A DNA stretch of 64,000 nt from Echinicola vietnamensis DSM 17526 (GTDB lineage Bacteria; Bacteroidota; Bacteroidia; Cytophagales; Cyclobacteriaceae). The stretch lies in NCBI RefSeq assembly GCF_000325705.1, contig NC_019904.1, forward strand, positions 2,544,001 through 2,608,000, given 5' to 3'. Positions 33,491-43,112 of this stretch are shown in pieces. The stretch's first letter is position 1. Every line of letters begins with the position of its first letter. The notes below the pieces were generated by a model. It saw only the letters and a list, made by a program, of their open reading frames with translations, searched no databases and was not told the origin of the DNA. The translations under genes and the position numbers were made by a program.

Positions 33491-35113
33491 ATGAAGTATA
33501 ATATAAAAAATACAGCGGCAACCTTACTGGTGATGATCATGGGCATGACCAGTTGTGATGTCAACCGGCTTCCGGAGACCCAGTTGAGTGATCCGGCATT
33601 TTGGAGAAATGAAAATGATCTGGAGTTGGCGACAAATTACCTCTATACCTATTTGCCTTCCATTCCCGTGACGTCGGATGTGTGGTCGGACGATGCTTTT
33701 GGTACTTCAGCAAACAGTATCAGTGATGGAACCCGAATTGCGCCCGCAACAGACAACGATTACAATAGCGCCTATTCCTTAATCAGGGCCGCCAACAATA
33801 TCATAGAAAAGTCCCCAAGGGCATTGGAAAATGGCGTGGATCCGCAGGTGGTGGACCGTTATACGGCAGAGGCCAAGTTTTTCAGGGCTTGGGCATATTT
33901 TAGGTTGGTCAAGCGCTATGGAGATGTGCCGTTGATATTGACGACCCTTTCTGAAAATGCTGAGGAGCTATATGCACCTGCAGCCCCTCGAGCGGATGTT
34001 TTGGATGTCGTGTACAATGACCTGGATGAAGGCGCCCAATACCTCCCGGCTCCGTCTGAGCTGTCCGGAGGGGATTATGGCCGCGTCACCAATACTGCTG
34101 CATTGGCTTTTAAATCCCGCGTGGCACTTTTTGAAGGGACAAGGGCCAAATACCATGGCTATGGCGATCCAGCAATGCACCTCAGGCTTGCAAAAGAGGC
34201 GGCCGAGGCATGTATAAATTCGGGAGAACACACGTTGTATGGTGAATATTTTGACCTCTTTCAGTATGTGGGCGAAGGGCCCGGAAACAAAGAAAATATT
34301 CTAGTGAAGCAGTATGGGGTAAGTGTTTCCGAATCGATTGTAAGCCATACCAGCCAAAGGACCCTGGAAACAGGAGCGGCCAATCCCACCAAGGCTTTGG
34401 CGGACGCTTACCTGATGGTGGATGGATTACCGATGGATAAATCGCCACTATACACCAATCCAGAAAGTATCATGGAGGTATTTCAAAATAGAGACCCGAG
34501 GATGCTGGATACTTTCTTCAAACAAGGCGATGAGTATATCGGCACACAACCGGTATTTAATGTGCCCAACCTTTCGTTTCAGCGTACGGGTTTTGCCAAT
34601 AGGCGTTATGCTAATTTGACCGATTGGCAGAATTCCCGGTCTTATATTGATTACACGATAATCCGTTATGCAGAGGTGTTGCTGAATTTTGCCGAGGCTA
34701 CTTATGAGCTGAACGGAAGCATTACAGATGATGAGTTGGATGGCAGTATAAACTTGCTTCGGCAACGGGCAGGAGTTGCGCAGCTTAGTAATGCCTTTGC
34801 CAGTGCCAATGGCTTGGATATGTTAGCAGAGATAAGAAGGGAAAGACGGGTTGAGTTGGCACTGGAAGGGTTCCGGTATTGGGACCTTATGCGTTGGAAA
34901 ACTGCTGAGGATATTCTGCCACAGTCCGTCCTGGGTAACTATTATTACGATGAGTATGGTACAGATGTGACGCCAAACCTTACCGAGGATAATATCATCC
35001 TTTTGCAAGCAGCAGAAAATAGGAGCTTTGATCCTGATAGGGATTATTTGTGGCCTTTGCCTATCAATGAGCTGGGGTTAAATCCAGCATTAGAGCAAAA
35101 CCCAAATTGGTAA
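33491..35113 (+). CDS. SusD/RagB-family glycan-binding lipoprotein (cassette 1)
   Basis: 540 residues from the ATG at 33491, chosen because it gives a proper lipoprotein signal with cysteine at residue 22 (MGMTSCDVN); the frame starts nine codons earlier at 33464. N-terminal SusD-like domain (ETQLSDPAFWRNENDLE), TPR helices (AEAKFFRAWAYFRLVKRYGDVPL), and a RagB/SusD C-terminal domain (IRRERRVELALEGFRYWDLMRW, ending LEQNPNW). It caps the SusC pore on the cell surface. Followed by a strong hairpin before the PL8 gene. Confidence 0.95.
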   Translation: MKYNIKNTAATLLVMIMGMTSCDVNRLPETQLSDPAFWRNENDLELATNYLYTYLPSIPVTSDVWSDDAFGTSANSISDGTRIAPATDNDYNSAYSLIRAANNIIEKSPRALENGVDPQVVDRYTAEAKFFRAWAYFRLVKRYGDVPLILTTLSENAEELYAPAAPRADVLDVVYNDLDEGAQYLPAPSELSGGDYGRVTNTAALAFKSRVALFEGTRAKYHGYGDPAMHLRLAKEAAEACINSGEHTLYGEYFDLFQYVGEGPGNKENILVKQYGVSVSESIVSHTSQRTLETGAANPTKALADAYLMVDGLPMDKSPLYTNPESIMEVFQNRDPRMLDTFFKQGDEYIGTQPVFNVPNLSFQRTGFANRRYANLTDWQNSRSYIDYTIIRYAEVLLNFAEATYELNGSITDDELDGSINLLRQRAGVAQLSNAFASANGLDMLAEIRRERRVELALEGFRYWDLMRWKTAEDILPQSVLGNYYYDEYGTDVTPNLTEDNIILLQAAENRSFDPDRDYLWPLPINELGLNPALEQNPNW

Positions 35114-35123
35114 TACAAGTTTT

Positions 35124-35157
35124 AAAGAGGACATTGACGGTAGTCAAGTCCTCTTTT
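35124..35157 (+). terminator. Strong hairpin with short T-tract between susD1 and the PL8 gene
   Basis: AAAGAGGAC (35124-35132) pairs with GTCCTCTTT (35148-35156), and inside it TTGAC (35134-35138) pairs with GTCAA (35143-35147), leaving a GGTA loop and a one-base bulge. It ends in TTTT. It lies 24 bp before the PL8 start, so it may act as a partial terminator that lowers lyase expression relative to SusCD. Confidence 0.75.
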
Positions 35158-35180
35158 GGTTTACACTAAATCAGTTGACA

Positions 35181-38100
35181 ATGAGATGGAAAAAACTTTT
35201 GGTGCTTGTATGGTTGGGTTTGAGCATACAAGTGCCACTATTGGCCCAAAATGACTTTGATATTATAATGGACAGGATATTTGCTGATTTCCAGCGAATA
35301 CCTTCGACGAGCAGCTTGGACAGCCAAGTAGCTTCTCTACGTGCAAGCATGGATGTGGATGGGAGTTGGCCGGATATCGATTACACCGATCAGTCCCAGA
35401 CCAACTGGCAGCCTGTGAAGCATTACGAGCGGGTCAGTGTATTGGCCAAGGCCTATTCGCGACAAGGAAGTTCTTATTACGGGGATGCCTCGGTGCTGGC
35501 AGACATTACCGATGCCATGAATTATTGGCTCGGGCTGACCCCGGTTCCCTATAGCACCAACTGGTGGTTTTTAAGCATTAAAGTGCCCAAAGATATTGGC
35601 AATATCCTCATTGCACTGAGAAATGCTCCGGTGGGCATAGATCAAGCGTTGGAAAACAGTATGATCACCTGGATGACCAAAGGGGTGTCCATGACGGTCT
35701 CACCGGGAAAAGACGGTTCTAACCTCACGGATATTGGCCAGCATTATATCATGCGGGCATGTCTTACCGAGGACAGTGCATTGATGCAACATGCCGTGAC
35801 CGAAACCGGGAATTCGATTAAGGTCAGCTCAGGAGAAGGCATCAAGCGGGATCATTCCTATATGGCCCATGGTGCGCAACTTTACATCTATGGCTATGGC
35901 AGGGAATACGTGTCGGGCATCCGAAATATCGCAGTAAACATTACCGGAACTTCCTATGCGTATCCTCCCGAAAAAATAGCTATTTTTTCTGATTTTGTCC
36001 GTAAAGGATTCATCAAGACTTCCCGAGGTGGTTTTGCCGATTTCAATGCCTTTGGCAGGAGCATCACCCGGTCAGGGGTAGGGCGTGCGGATGTCAATTT
36101 GATTGAGCAAGTTCGGAATTTTGACTTGCCCGCGTATCAAGCGAGTTACGATACGGTCATTGCCAGAATGCGGGGCCAAGAAGCTCCCGATTATGGTGTC
36201 ACGCCGGAGCATCGACATTATTGGCAGACCGATTACACGATCCATCACCGGCCGGGCTATATGGTAGGACTTCGGACTGTGTCGGTAAGGACGGTGAAAT
36301 CCGAAATGGGCAACGGTGAAAACATCAAAGGCCATTTTTTGACTGATGGAGCGACGTATATTGCCGTAGACGGCGATGAGTATTTTGGTATCTACCCCGT
36401 GTGGGATTGGAACAAGGTACCCGGTACCACCACTCCCGCTTGGACTTCTTTTCCGGCCCGGTCCTCTTGGGGTACCAATCCCGGGAAATCTTCTTTCGTG
36501 GGAGGCGTGTCGGATGGAGAATATGGGGCATCCGTTTATGATATGAATGATTATAGCACCAGAGCCAAAAAGGCTTGGTTTTTCTTTGACGATGAGGTGG
36601 TCTGCCTTGGGGCAGGGATCTACTCTTCCTCAGCGGAAGCCATCAATACCACCGTCAACCAGACATTGCTGAAAGGAAATGTCGTAGCGGATGTGGGTGC
36701 CGGGGGTGTTTCCCTTGGGGCTGGTGAGCATGCGTACCAGGATGACCTCAAGTGGGTGTGGCATCGTGATGTGGGGTATGTGTTTCCGGATGGTGGCCAC
36801 CTGAAATTAAGCACTCAAAGCCAAACCGGTACCTGGAACAGCATTAACCAAACCCAGTCTACTGCGGAAGTATCCGAAGAGGTGTTTAAGCTATGGTTTG
36901 AGCATGGGGAAACCCCTGTAGATGATGGCTACGCCTATGTCTTACTTCCGGGGGCTACCACGCAGGAAACGGCTGATTTTGATGTCCAACGTTTTACAAT
37001 TTTGGCCAATGCTGATACGGTACAGGCAGTCGGGCATCCTGCACTGGATATGGTTCAGGTCGTGCTTTATGAGCCAGGTGAATATGACCTGAACGGGCTA
37101 CAATTGAATGTCAATCAACCCTGTGTCTTGATCTTAAGGGATGCCGGTACGGCAGAGGTGAAGGTGACTGCTGCAGATCCCTCGCAGGGAAATGCAGGAA
37201 AGCTAAGGGTAGGGTTAAAAAATGAAAGCTTTAGTGACATGAAGATGGTGGATTTGGAATGGCCAGCAGGTGATTTGTCGGGAAGTAGTGTGGGAGGTAC
37301 GATCGACCAGCAGTCTCCTGCATTTGAGGAATTAACATTGCCGCAAACACTGGAGGCCGTGGCGGATGCTTTTGTGCGGGACGGAAGCTATGCCGACACC
37401 AATTATCCCACAGGTAACTTGGTGGTAAAGAAAGACGGTCCCGGGTACAGTCGGGAAAGTTTTCTTAAATTTAATTCAGCAATCTTAAGCAATCAACTGG
37501 ACAGTGTGAAGCTAAGGCTGTGGGTAAACAATGCGAATACCACCGTGACCGATACCAATTGGGAAATTTACCATGTAGCTGATGACAGCTGGCAAGAGAC
37601 GGCTATTACGTGGAATACCAAGCCCGTTCAGGATAGTCTTTTGGGACATATTCCGGGTGTTCCGGCAGGGCAGTATGTAACCTTGGATGTGACAGAGGCC
37701 GTTTTGGAGAGCTTATCGGGCGATGGGGTGTTTTCGGTGACGGTCAAGGGGACTTTCCAAGGCAGCAAAACCGATGCGCAGTTTGCCTCCAGGGAGGATG
37801 CTAATCCCGCTCATCGGCCCGTTTTAGTGGTATATAAAACCATTGCTCCGGGTGGGGAGTCGGGGAGTTTGCCAGCAATTGCAGACACTTTTGTGCAAAA
37901 GATTGACGCCAATGGGGATGCCGGTAACAAGAATTTTGGGGCGGCAGGTTTTCTTGCAGCCCAAAATGGAGGCTATGACCGGGAGGTTTACCTGAAATTT
38001 TCCGTAAGCGACCTTACCAGTCCTGTACAAGAAGCCACGCTACACCTGTATAGCTTGGGCGCTGCAGGGAGCAGTTCTTGGGAATTGTATAGCCTGGAAG

Positions 38101-38657
38101 ATGTTTCCTGGGAAGAAGGCATTGGAAATTGGCAGGGAAATAGTGAAGAAGGGTTAACTTGGAATACTAAACCTACTGGAGGTACATTGCTCCATTCCCT
38201 TCAAGGAACGACACAGGGAGGTCCAGTGGTGATTGACATCACGGGGTATTTACAGCAGGTGGTTACTCAGCAGGATACCATTGCCTTTAGGGTGACTTCA
38301 TCTGTTCCAGGAGTATATACGTCATTTGCCTCCCGGGATGGAAGTGATGCCAGTCGGTATCCCAGTATCCAATATGTATTGGAGCCTGAACCCGATACCG
38401 TTTTGCGGAAGCCTGCTCCTAAAAACAACGTGCTGTTATTTCCCAATCCATTGGAAGGGATGGGGACCATCACCTCCGAGCGAATCATTCGTCAGGTGGT
38501 GATCCGAAAGCGGTCAGGTGAGGTGCTCATGGAGCATAATGCTGTTGACGGCCACACGTACGAGTTGGATTTAAGTGGGATGAAGAATGGTCTTTACTAT
38601 GTCCTCATTATCGGAGATGACTACACCGAAGTACGAAAGGCAATTAAAAGAAATTAA
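35181..38657 (+). CDS. PL8 polysaccharide lyase (chondroitin/hyaluronan lyase-like) with two DNRLRE modules and T9SS type A tail
   Basis: 1158 residues from the ATG at 35181. Signal peptide (QVPLLAQ). The PL8 alpha/alpha-toroid and beta-sandwich cover about 25-690. Candidate catalytic residues are N181 (SNLTDIGQHY), H230 (SYMAHGAQ), Y239 (IYGYG) and R293 (AFGRSITR). Their spacing of 49, 9 and 54 nearly equals that recalled for chondroitinase AC (N175, H225, Y234, R288). Two DNRLRE modules follow, at about 722-885 and 897-1065 (SFLKFNS, VYLKFSV, TWNTKP in both), probably carbohydrate-binding. The type A T9SS sorting domain lies at about 1078-1158 (LLFPNPLEG). It is thus expected to be secreted to the cell surface and cleave GAG chains by beta-elimination. 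Exact substrate (chondroitin, dermatan or hyaluronan) is not determined. Confidence 0.93.
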   Translation: MRWKKLLVLVWLGLSIQVPLLAQNDFDIIMDRIFADFQRIPSTSSLDSQVASLRASMDVDGSWPDIDYTDQSQTNWQPVKHYERVSVLAKAYSRQGSSYYGDASVLADITDAMNYWLGLTPVPYSTNWWFLSIKVPKDIGNILIALRNAPVGIDQALENSMITWMTKGVSMTVSPGKDGSNLTDIGQHYIMRACLTEDSALMQHAVTETGNSIKVSSGEGIKRDHSYMAHGAQLYIYGYGREYVSGIRNIAVNITGTSYAYPPEKIAIFSDFVRKGFIKTSRGGFADFNAFGRSITRSGVGRADVNLIEQVRNFDLPAYQASYDTVIARMRGQEAPDYGVTPEHRHYWQTDYTIHHRPGYMVGLRTVSVRTVKSEMGNGENIKGHFLTDGATYIAVDGDEYFGIYPVWDWNKVPGTTTPAWTSFPARSSWGTNPGKSSFVGGVSDGEYGASVYDMNDYSTRAKKAWFFFDDEVVCLGAGIYSSSAEAINTTVNQTLLKGNVVADVGAGGVSLGAGEHAYQDDLKWVWHRDVGYVFPDGGHLKLSTQSQTGTWNSINQTQSTAEVSEEVFKLWFEHGETPVDDGYAYVLLPGATTQETADFDVQRFTILANADTVQAVGHPALDMVQVVLYEPGEYDLNGLQLNVNQPCVLILRDAGTAEVKVTAADPSQGNAGKLRVGLKNESFSDMKMVDLEWPAGDLSGSSVGGTIDQQSPAFEELTLPQTLEAVADAFVRDGSYADTNYPTGNLVVKKDGPGYSRESFLKFNSAILSNQLDSVKLRLWVNNANTTVTDTNWEIYHVADDSWQETAITWNTKPVQDSLLGHIPGVPAGQYVTLDVTEAVLESLSGDGVFSVTVKGTFQGSKTDAQFASREDANPAHRPVLVVYKTIAPGGESGSLPAIADTFVQKIDANGDAGNKNFGAAGFLAAQNGGYDREVYLKFSVSDLTSPVQEATLHLYSLGAAGSSSWELYSLEDVSWEEGIGNWQGNSEEGLTWNTKPTGGTLLHSLQGTTQGGPVVIDITGYLQQVVTQQDTIAFRVTSSVPGVYTSFASRDGSDASRYPSIQYVLEPEPDTVLRKPAPKNNVLLFPNPLEGMGTITSERIIRQVVIRKRSGEVLMEHNAVDGHTYELDLSGMKNGLYYVLIIGDDYTEVRKAIKRN

Positions 38658-38662
38658 ACTAA

Positions 38663-38704
38663 TGGGAGAAAGGGCTTGTGATATTTCATAACTCCTTTCT
38701 CCCA
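38663..38704 (+). other. Intergenic hairpin between the PL8 and heparinase-type genes
   Basis: TGGGAGAAAGG (38663-38673) pairs perfectly with CCTTTCTCCCA (38694-38704), 20-base loop. No T-tract follows, so it is more likely an RNA-processing or stabilising element, or an attenuator, than a terminator. Confidence 0.55.
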
Positions 38705-38718
38705 GCATAAACGAATTG

Positions 38719-40674
38719 ATGATGAAATGTTGTGTAATTTTTACTACAAAAGGTATTCTAGGCTGTTGTTTGTTCTTTTGTGCGGTAGTAAGTGGCATGG
38801 CCCAAGAGAAACGGGACCTGTTGACCCAGGGAATTTCCGAAACCATACCGCTATCCGATTGGGATATTGACCCCCTCAAGGCTTTTCCATCCGAGGAGGC
38901 TGTTCATGATCAGCTGATACAGCTTCCGGAAGAAATCCGCGGGCAATTGATAGAAGAAGGAAACAAAGCCTTGGCGTACGAATGGCCGGTCATACCGGCA
39001 TCGGCTTACTTGGATTTTGTCCGCAATGGGGACCGCACAAGAATGCAATCTTACCAAAACCAGCGGACGAGTACTTTAAAGCGTTTGGTATTGGCAGAAC
39101 TGGCAACCCAGGAAGGTACATATGTAGATGCCATTATGGATGGGGCTTGGGCCATGTGCGAACAGTCCACTTGGGTGCTTTCCGCCCACTTAAGTGCCCA
39201 AAAAGACAAATCCGGCTTGCCAGATGTGGAGGAACCCGTGATCGATTTAGGAGCGGGCGAAGTTGCCAATTTACTGTCGTGGATTCATTTTTATTTTCGC
39301 AATGATTTTGAATCCATTTCTCCCCTGTTGGCGCGAAGGATAGAAAAAGAACTGGATGAGCGGATTATCAGCCCCTACCTGGCCAGGGATGATTTTTGGT
39401 GGATGGGGTTTCGTTCCTCCTTTGTGAACAATTGGAACCCTTGGTGTAATTACAACGTGCTGCTTACCACTTCACTGGTAGCACAAGACCCTGAGCAATT
39501 GCAGCAAGTCGTGTTAAAAACAGCCCGTTCAGTGGACCAGTTTATCAACTATTATAAGGCTGATGGTGCTTGTGAAGAGGGACCGGCCTATTGGGACCAT
39601 GCTGCGGGAAAAATGCTGGAATACCTCGAGTTGTTAAAGAGACTGTCCAATGGAAAAGTGGACATCGGACAGCATGCGCTAATCCAGCATATGGGTAACT
39701 ATATACGAAAGGTACATATTTCAGACGATTACTATGTGAATTTTGCAGATGCCTCAGCTAGGCTCAAGGCTCATCCGGGTATAATTTTTAGATATGGGCG
39801 CTACATATCAGATGAAAAGTTAAAAGGATTTGCGGCCGGCTTAGCGCAAAAAGAACCTTTGAGCCAATGGTTGGTGAAGGGAAGTCTGGACCGGGAGATC
39901 CACAACCTCCTTTTGTATAAGGAACTTGAGTCTCAAAAGATTTACCAGGATAAAGCCCCCTTCTTTTGGTATCCAGAGACTGAAGTAGCCGGTGCTCGGA
40001 CAGCCAATGGTCTTTTCTTTGCAGCCAAAGGCGGTCATAATAATGAAAGCCACAATCATAACGATGTCGGCTCGTTTGTGCTTTTTTATAGGGGAGAGCC
40101 TGTGTTGATTGATGTGGGCGTGGAGACGTATTCGGCAAAGACTTTCAGTAAGGATCGCTATGACATTTGGACGATGCAGTCCGACTTTCATAACCTTCCC
40201 CAGATCAATGGCGTGTCCCAAAAAAATGGTAACGACTTTAAGGCGTTATCAGTGGCTTTTGAGGAAGGAAAACGAAATGCTCGTTTTAGCTTGGACATTA
40301 GCAAGGCTTATCCTGAGACGGCCGATGTGGATTCATGGAAGCGAAGTTATGAGCTAGATCGGCAAGAAGGAACATTTGTAATGGAGGATCAGTTTTCACT
40401 GAGGCAATGGAAGGTCCCTTCCGAAAGCCATTTAATGAGCCTTTACCCGCCGACAAAGTCAGCAGCGGGAGAAGTCGTCATTGCCTTGCCAAGTGGTCAG
40501 GAGATACTGCTGCACTATCCCGCTGATAAGTTGGTCCTTACAGTGGAAGAATGGCCGATGGAAGATCCTCGGCTCCAAAGTGTTTGGGAAAAGGAAAAAG
40601 TCTACCGGTTGGTCTTTGTCCAATTGGGTGAGCTGTTGAAGGATAAATGGACATTTCAGGTACATACTCCATAA
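38719..40674 (+). CDS. Heparinase II/III-family polysaccharide lyase
   Basis: 651 residues from the ATG at 38719 (or 38722). Signal peptide (VVSGMAQ). An N-terminal alpha/alpha-toroid (about 60-380, with DDFWWMGFRSSFVNNWNPWCNYN) is followed by the heparinase II/III C-terminal beta-sandwich with SHNHNDVGSF (about 444-453), which carries the catalytic-type histidine. The family cleaves uronic-acid polysaccharides (heparin/heparan, alginate, chondroitin in some subfamilies) by beta-elimination. It lies 61 bp behind the PL8 gene on the same strand; the two lyases and GH88 form a coherent depolymerisation set. No T9SS tail, so probably periplasmic: exolytic or oligosaccharide-acting is inferred. 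Confidence 0.92.
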   Translation: MMKCCVIFTTKGILGCCLFFCAVVSGMAQEKRDLLTQGISETIPLSDWDIDPLKAFPSEEAVHDQLIQLPEEIRGQLIEEGNKALAYEWPVIPASAYLDFVRNGDRTRMQSYQNQRTSTLKRLVLAELATQEGTYVDAIMDGAWAMCEQSTWVLSAHLSAQKDKSGLPDVEEPVIDLGAGEVANLLSWIHFYFRNDFESISPLLARRIEKELDERIISPYLARDDFWWMGFRSSFVNNWNPWCNYNVLLTTSLVAQDPEQLQQVVLKTARSVDQFINYYKADGACEEGPAYWDHAAGKMLEYLELLKRLSNGKVDIGQHALIQHMGNYIRKVHISDDYYVNFADASARLKAHPGIIFRYGRYISDEKLKGFAAGLAQKEPLSQWLVKGSLDREIHNLLLYKELESQKIYQDKAPFFWYPETEVAGARTANGLFFAAKGGHNNESHNHNDVGSFVLFYRGEPVLIDVGVETYSAKTFSKDRYDIWTMQSDFHNLPQINGVSQKNGNDFKALSVAFEEGKRNARFSLDISKAYPETADVDSWKRSYELDRQEGTFVMEDQFSLRQWKVPSESHLMSLYPPTKSAAGEVVIALPSGQEILLHYPADKLVLTVEEWPMEDPRLQSVWEKEKVYRLVFVQLGELLKDKWTFQVHTP

Positions 40675-40714
40675 ACCCGATGCTGGAAAATATTAGCCAG
40701 TGGGTTTATGGAGT
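40666..40714. terminator. Bidirectional terminator between convergent lyase and sulfatase genes
   Basis: ACTCCATAAACCC (40666-40678) pairs perfectly over 13 bp with GGGTTTATGGAGT (40702-40714); inside, CTGG pairs with CCAG. The left arm includes the stop codon of the lyase gene (TAA 40672-40674). The sulfatase on the minus strand ends 14 bp beyond the right arm. T-tracts are weak on both sides. Confidence 0.7.
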
Positions 40715-40727
40715 GAAGGAGAGTGGC

Positions 40728-42056
40728 TTAGTTGTCCTCTTTCCAGGCATTTTTGCCGGTGATTGGCACAAAATACGGATGGGGAAGTTGGGCAAGCCAC
40801 TGCTCATACTTCCCTTTTAATTTTTGGTATTCCGCAGGTTGGGTTTCCTTTAAGTTGTTGCTTTCTCCAATATCATTTCCCAAATGGTAGAGTTCATGGC
40901 CGTTTTGGTCGATGATCAGCTTCCATTGCCCAGCCCTGATGGCTCCACCATATTGGCTAGTGTGCCAAAACAGTTCGCGATGTTCAAAATTTTGCGGATT
41001 ATGAATCAGCTCTAGAACTGATTGACCTTCCAGGTTTCTTGCGGTATAGCCTACTGCGTCCAGGATGCTGGGCAGGATGTCAAGGCTTGAAGTAATGGAA
41101 TGGCAAACCGTTTTGCCTTTGATTTTTCCTGGCCATCGTACCGCAAAGGGTACGCGAATTCCTCCTTCATAGAGTTGGCCTTTATAGCCTTTTAGGGGGC
41201 TGTTGTCGGCGCTGATGTGTTTTGATCCGCCATTGTCATTAATGAAAAAGATAATGGTATTGTCCAGTTCGCCCATGGCTTCGAGCCGATTAAAGATTTT
41301 GCCGACATTTTCATCCAGGGAATGGGTCATGGCGGCCAAAATTTCCCTTTTTGGATCATCGGGGAATTTGCCTTCGTACAGGGCGATGTGTTCAGGTTTT
41401 GCTTCCAATGGGCTATGGACGGCATTGTAAGCGATATACAGGAAGAAGGGATCTTCTTCATGCGCCGAGGCGAAGCTTAACGCCTCATCCGTTATGGCAT
41501 CGGTCATGTAAGGGATGGTGGTGGGATCGACGGGTTTTCCATCATCGATGACATCGATGGCTTTTCCGGTATGGTAATGATTTGCGCCCCATAAAAATCC
41601 CCAGAAATGGTCAAAGCCCTTTTGCTCAGGCTGAAACTCTTCGGCAAAGCCTTCGTGCCATTTGCCAAATGCTGCAGTGGCGTACCCCAGAGGTTGCAAG
41701 TATTCCCCTATGGTTTTGATGTTATGTGGGATGCCATATTCATGTTGCTGGATGGAGTATTCTACCCCTTTGATGTAGTTGTAAATATGACCAAATTCAG
41801 GTTGGTTCGTTCCGGAAAGAAGCCCTGCCCGCGAAGGAGAGCACACGCTTGCCGTGACATAAGCATTGGTGAATTTTGCGCCTTCTTGGGCAATACGGTC
41901 GATATTTGGCGTGGTGGTGAGTTTGGTAGATTGGAAGCTGAAATCTGCATAACCTGCATCATCACTGACGATGACGATGATATTCGGTCTTTCTTGGGCA
42001 ACAACTAAGGCGAGAGGTAGCCAAATAAAGAGTAGGAGCGTGAAATATCTTTTCAT
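40728..42056 (-). CDS. S1-family sulfatase (CSPSR)
   Basis: 442 residues with signal peptide (ALVVAQ). Sulfatase alkaline-phosphatase-like fold: metal site NIIVIVSDDAGYADF at about 25-39, and the formylglycine motif C72-S-P-S-R followed by AGLLSG. Further family blocks are GKWHEGF and TIIFFINDNGGS. The cysteine must be converted to formylglycine by an anaerobic or aerobic maturase, not encoded in the window. It hydrolyses sulfate esters on the glycan, presumably opening it for the lyases or GH enzymes. It stands alone on the minus strand between the lyases and ECF cassette 2. Subfamily and regiospecificity are not determined. Confidence 0.94.
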   Translation of the reverse strand: MKRYFTLLLFIWLPLALVVAQERPNIIVIVSDDAGYADFSFQSTKLTTTPNIDRIAQEGAKFTNAYVTASVCSPSRAGLLSGTNQPEFGHIYNYIKGVEYSIQQHEYGIPHNIKTIGEYLQPLGYATAAFGKWHEGFAEEFQPEQKGFDHFWGFLWGANHYHTGKAIDVIDDGKPVDPTTIPYMTDAITDEALSFASAHEEDPFFLYIAYNAVHSPLEAKPEHIALYEGKFPDDPKREILAAMTHSLDENVGKIFNRLEAMGELDNTIIFFINDNGGSKHISADNSPLKGYKGQLYEGGIRVPFAVRWPGKIKGKTVCHSITSSLDILPSILDAVGYTARNLEGQSVLELIHNPQNFEHRELFWHTSQYGGAIRAGQWKLIIDQNGHELYHLGNDIGESNNLKETQPAEYQKLKGKYEQWLAQLPHPYFVPITGKNAWKEDN

Positions 42057-42409
42057 GGAGTGTTGTTTAAAGTTGGAACAGAACTTTTAAAGTATTATTA
42101 ATACTTTTGAAATGAAAAATATTTTTAATAAAAATAAGGAATTGAATGTTTTTATGGTAGGGATGGGCGGATGGAAGAGTGTTTATTGATCTTTAATCGG
42201 TGAAAAATATTTTTGAAAGGTTATTATGGGTGACAAGGTTGAGTTGGTGAAAAATGATGATCGTTTTGTAGTTTTATAAACTTTCATTTGGTTTAGGTGT
42301 ATAATTGTATGGCTAATTTTCACCTTTATTAAGCTTTGTTTTATGTATTTTAATGGTTTTCAAAACATAAAAGGTTTTATTTTATTGTTTTTTTTAATTT
42401 ATATTTTTT
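42057..42409. other. AT-rich divergent promoter region between sulfatase and ECF sigma gene 2
   Basis: About 350 bp, very AT-rich, no gene or convincing hairpin. Must hold promoters in both directions, but none could be fixed by consensus. Confidence 0.5.
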
Positions 42410-43024
42410 ATGTTTAAGAAATATCTTTTTATGAGAAAGCTAATCAAATATACGGAAAAGCGGTTAGTAGCCCTAGTGAGGGAAGGGGATTTAAATGCAT
42501 TTGATGAACTGTATCATCGATATGCACCGCGCGTATATGGTTTTGCAAAGCGTGTTTTCCATGATAAAGATGTGGCAGAAGAAGCTGTTCAAGTAGTGTT
42601 TGTGAAGTTATGGGAAAAGAGGAAAGGGCTGAATGAACAGCTGAATTTTAAGAGTTACTTGTTTACGGCCGTGAAGCATCAAGTGTACAATAGGTTAAGG
42701 GAAGTGAAAAACACGGTGGATTTGGAAGAAATGGTGACGGATCACACTTATCAAGGTGTTTCGGGGTTGGAAGTCCTCGAATACAAGGAATTTGAGGAGT
42801 CAGCCTTGGGGTTGATCGAGCGTCTGCCAAATGTCCAGCAGAAGGTGTTTAAGTTGAGTCGGTTAGAAGGTGTGAGCCATAAAGAGATAGCGGAGAAGCT
42901 TGGGCTTTCCGTGCGGACTGTTGAGCACCATTGTTACCTAGCGACCAAATTTTTAAAAGGGCAGCTGCTCAAACAGGCTTCTGTCGCCACGTTGATTTTT
43001 TGTTTTTTGAATTTACTGCAATAG
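42410..43024 (+). CDS. ECF RNA polymerase sigma factor (cassette 2)
   Basis: 204 residues (an ATG at 42431, MRKLIK, is an equally possible start). Region 2 at about 28-95 (AFDELYHRYAPRVYGFAKRVF, DVAEEAVQVVFVKLWEKR), region 4 at about 140-190 (LPNVQQKVFKLSRLEGVSHKEIAEKLGLSVRTVEHH). Typical Bacteroidota sigma-70 of the SusCD-linked type. It ends with a short hydrophobic tail (VATLIFCFLNLL). Its FecR partner gene begins 793 bp downstream after a long gap. Confidence 0.94.
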   Translation: MFKKYLFMRKLIKYTEKRLVALVREGDLNAFDELYHRYAPRVYGFAKRVFHDKDVAEEAVQVVFVKLWEKRKGLNEQLNFKSYLFTAVKHQVYNRLREVKNTVDLEEMVTDHTYQGVSGLEVLEYKEFEESALGLIERLPNVQQKVFKLSRLEGVSHKEIAEKLGLSVRTVEHHCYLATKFLKGQLLKQASVATLIFCFLNLLQ

Positions 43025-43112
43025 CATTCTTTTTTTTTAATCAACCCTTTCCCAAAAAACTTAGCGTTAATTTATTTATCTCAGCTGCCACAACGTTCAA
43101 AAGGCACTGATT

